Origin: Chloroflexota bacterium
GTDB taxonomy: Bacteria > Chloroflexota > Dehalococcoidia > Lucifugimonadales > Australimonadaceae
NCBI GenBank assembly: GCA_027625205.1
Contig: JAQBVZ010000030.1
Coordinates: forward strand, 1 to 7,415
Direction: 5' to 3'
Length of the DNA stretch: 7,415 nucleotides
Positions 6,955 to 7,415 of this stretch are shown here, piece after piece (within the stretch, counting starts at the first letter, position 1; each line of letters starts with the position of its first letter). The translations under genes and the position numbers were made by a program. The notes under the pieces are model-generated. The model was not told the origin of the DNA. It saw nothing but the letters and a program-made list of their open reading frames with translations, and ran no database searches.

Positions 6955-7152
6955 CTAGACGTGAGCAGGCTCACCTTTGACCTCAGACACAATGTGCGGG
7001 ATGAGGTGGGCGGGGACCGCCGCATAGTGGTCAAACGTCGCGTCAAAGTAGCCTTGTCCATGGGTGAGCGCACGTAGTGCTGTGGCGTACTGCAACCCCT
7101 CTGCCTGCGGCACCGCCGCCTCAACCGTGGTCTGGCAGCCCTCAGGGTTCAT
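6955..7152 (-). CDS. C-terminal (domain V) fragment of an EF-G-like protein
   Basis: The 65 codons from the first in-frame ATG read as EF-G domain V: TTVEAAVPQAEGLQYATALRAL, then LTHGQGYFDATFDHYAAVPAHL, matching the family pattern VPLAEM..YATDLRS.T.GRG.F...FDHY..VP. Similarity extends a few codons upstream of the ATG (HIGC), as expected for the inside of a gene. The ATG is therefore an internal Met (the GM/CM before the domain) and not a true start. No ribosome binding site precedes it. It is best read as the 3' end of the deleted gene, convergent with the etf operon. Confidence 0.7.
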   Translation of the reverse strand: MNPEGCQTTVEAAVPQAEGLQYATALRALTHGQGYFDATFDHYAAVPAHLIPHIVSEVKGEPAHV

Positions 7153-7300
7153 ACAGCCAATGTGTGCCGTCCTCCACTTTTCCCAGGCGGCTAACCATAT
7201 GAGTAGCTAAGAGCACCGCCTCCGCCAAAGAGGTTTTCCCAGCCCCGGAATGGGACAGGAGTACAATGTTGTGTAGCCGGTTGGTGCTGAACTGGTCCAT
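7142..7300 (-). CDS. N-terminal fragment of an EF-G-like GTPase (52 aa)
   Basis: The frame opens with MDQFSTNRLHNIVLLSHSGAGKTSLAEAVL and contains the P-loop at residues 16-23, with K22-T23. GKVEDGT (40-46) matches the segment that precedes switch I in EF-G proteins. After residue 46 the family match stops, and six unrelated residues (HWLYEP) lead to TGA. The ATG is well supported by AAGGAGGTG at 7314-7306. Any product would be a 52-residue peptide with a P-loop but no other GTPase motif. It is the 5' part of the deleted gene described above. Confidence 0.7.
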   Translation of the reverse strand: MDQFSTNRLHNIVLLSHSGAGKTSLAEAVLLATHMVSRLGKVEDGTHWLYEP

Positions 7301-7305
7301 TTGGG

Positions 7306-7379
7306 CACCTCCTTGAACTGTATCGTCGCCACATCATCTCTTGGCCCGCTATTTTAGGCACAGAGTCTAACTGGCGCAA
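7306..7379 (-). promoter_or_regulatory. Promoter and ribosome binding site of the EF-G-like gene
   Basis: On the minus strand TTGCGC (7379-7374) and TAAAAT (7356-7351) are 17 nt apart, and the -10 matches at five of six positions. AAGGAGGTG follows at 7314-7306, ideally spaced before the ATG at 7300. These intact expression signals sit in front of a gene that lacks most of its body. The remaining sequence to 7415 shows no clear gene. Confidence 0.5.
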
Positions 7380-7415
7380 CGTTGTACATGCAGCACTGGC
7401 TTTCTCACGTCGAGG

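Larger units (their letters stand above)
6955..7300 (-). pseudogene. EF-G-like translation factor gene with a large internal deletion
   Basis: The two ends of one EF-G-like GTPase gene lie directly next to each other in the right order and orientation. The N-terminal GTP-binding start (from 7300) is fused near 7159-7168 to domain V and the C-terminus (to 6955). Family members are about 690 residues. Only about 46 plus 69 residues remain, so G-domain motifs G2-G5 and domains II-IV are absent. The junction is also out of frame: the first part runs into TGA at 7144-7142. A perfect ribosome binding site, a plausible promoter and clean reading frames in both pieces argue for a recent deletion or an assembly collapse rather than old decay. 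As written, the gene cannot make a working factor. The SHSGAGKT P-loop fits an EF-G paralogue better than the housekeeping EF-G, which usually has AHIDAGKT. Confidence 0.85.

Noticed and set aside
6955..7300. Programmed frameshift joining the two EF-G pieces
   Set aside because: A frameshift could restore the frame, but it could not supply the missing G-domain motifs and domains II-IV, and no slippery sequence is evident at the junction.
1..7415. CRISPR arrays, tRNA/rRNA genes, insertion sequences, phage or defence genes
   Set aside because: No periodic repeats, cloverleaf or rRNA-like stretches, transposase frames or terminal inverted repeats were seen. The gene content is housekeeping metabolism and repair.

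Overview
The window looks like ordinary chromosomal DNA from a free-living bacterium with moderately high GC. Small intergenic gaps, GTG and TTG starts, AGGAGG-type ribosome binding sites and the style of the proteins (a FixA-like EtfB, an EF-G-like paralogue with a SHSGAGKT P-loop, a fused RibBA after RibE) suggest an uncultured member of the Chloroflexota, such as Dehalococcoidia or SAR202. That placement is an impression from protein similarity and was not computed.

Layout. Positions 1-1102 (minus) hold ribBA, cut off by the left edge, and 1119-1694 (minus) hold ribE. These are two steps of riboflavin synthesis in an operon-like arrangement 16 nt apart. Positions 1810-4392 (minus) hold a large SbcC/Rad50-type DNA repair ATPase with all ABC-ATPase motifs and a central CxxC zinc hook, but no sbcD neighbour is visible. 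Positions 4393-4557 form a divergent promoter region with a 13-bp perfect palindrome. Reading rightwards come etfB (4558-5361), etfA (5413-6408) and an unrecognised 148-aa protein (6429-6875), which form one apparent operon. A 30-bp perfect palindrome at 6905-6934 ends it, and probably also stops transcription arriving from the right.

The right end (6955-7300, minus) is the oddest part. It is an EF-G-like gene with an intact promoter, ribosome binding site and first ~46 codons, joined directly and out of frame to the last ~70 codons. Roughly 80 percent of the gene is missing. This is either a recent internal deletion or an assembly collapse.

Functionally, the rib genes supply riboflavin, the precursor of the FAD used by the electron-transfer flavoprotein next door, but nothing in the sequence links the two operons in regulation. 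I saw no CRISPR array, tRNA, rRNA, insertion sequence, phage gene or defence cluster. The items worth a second look are the EF-G remnant, a His-to-Gln change at a metal-ligand position of RibB, the unknown gene attached to etfBA, and the palindromes.
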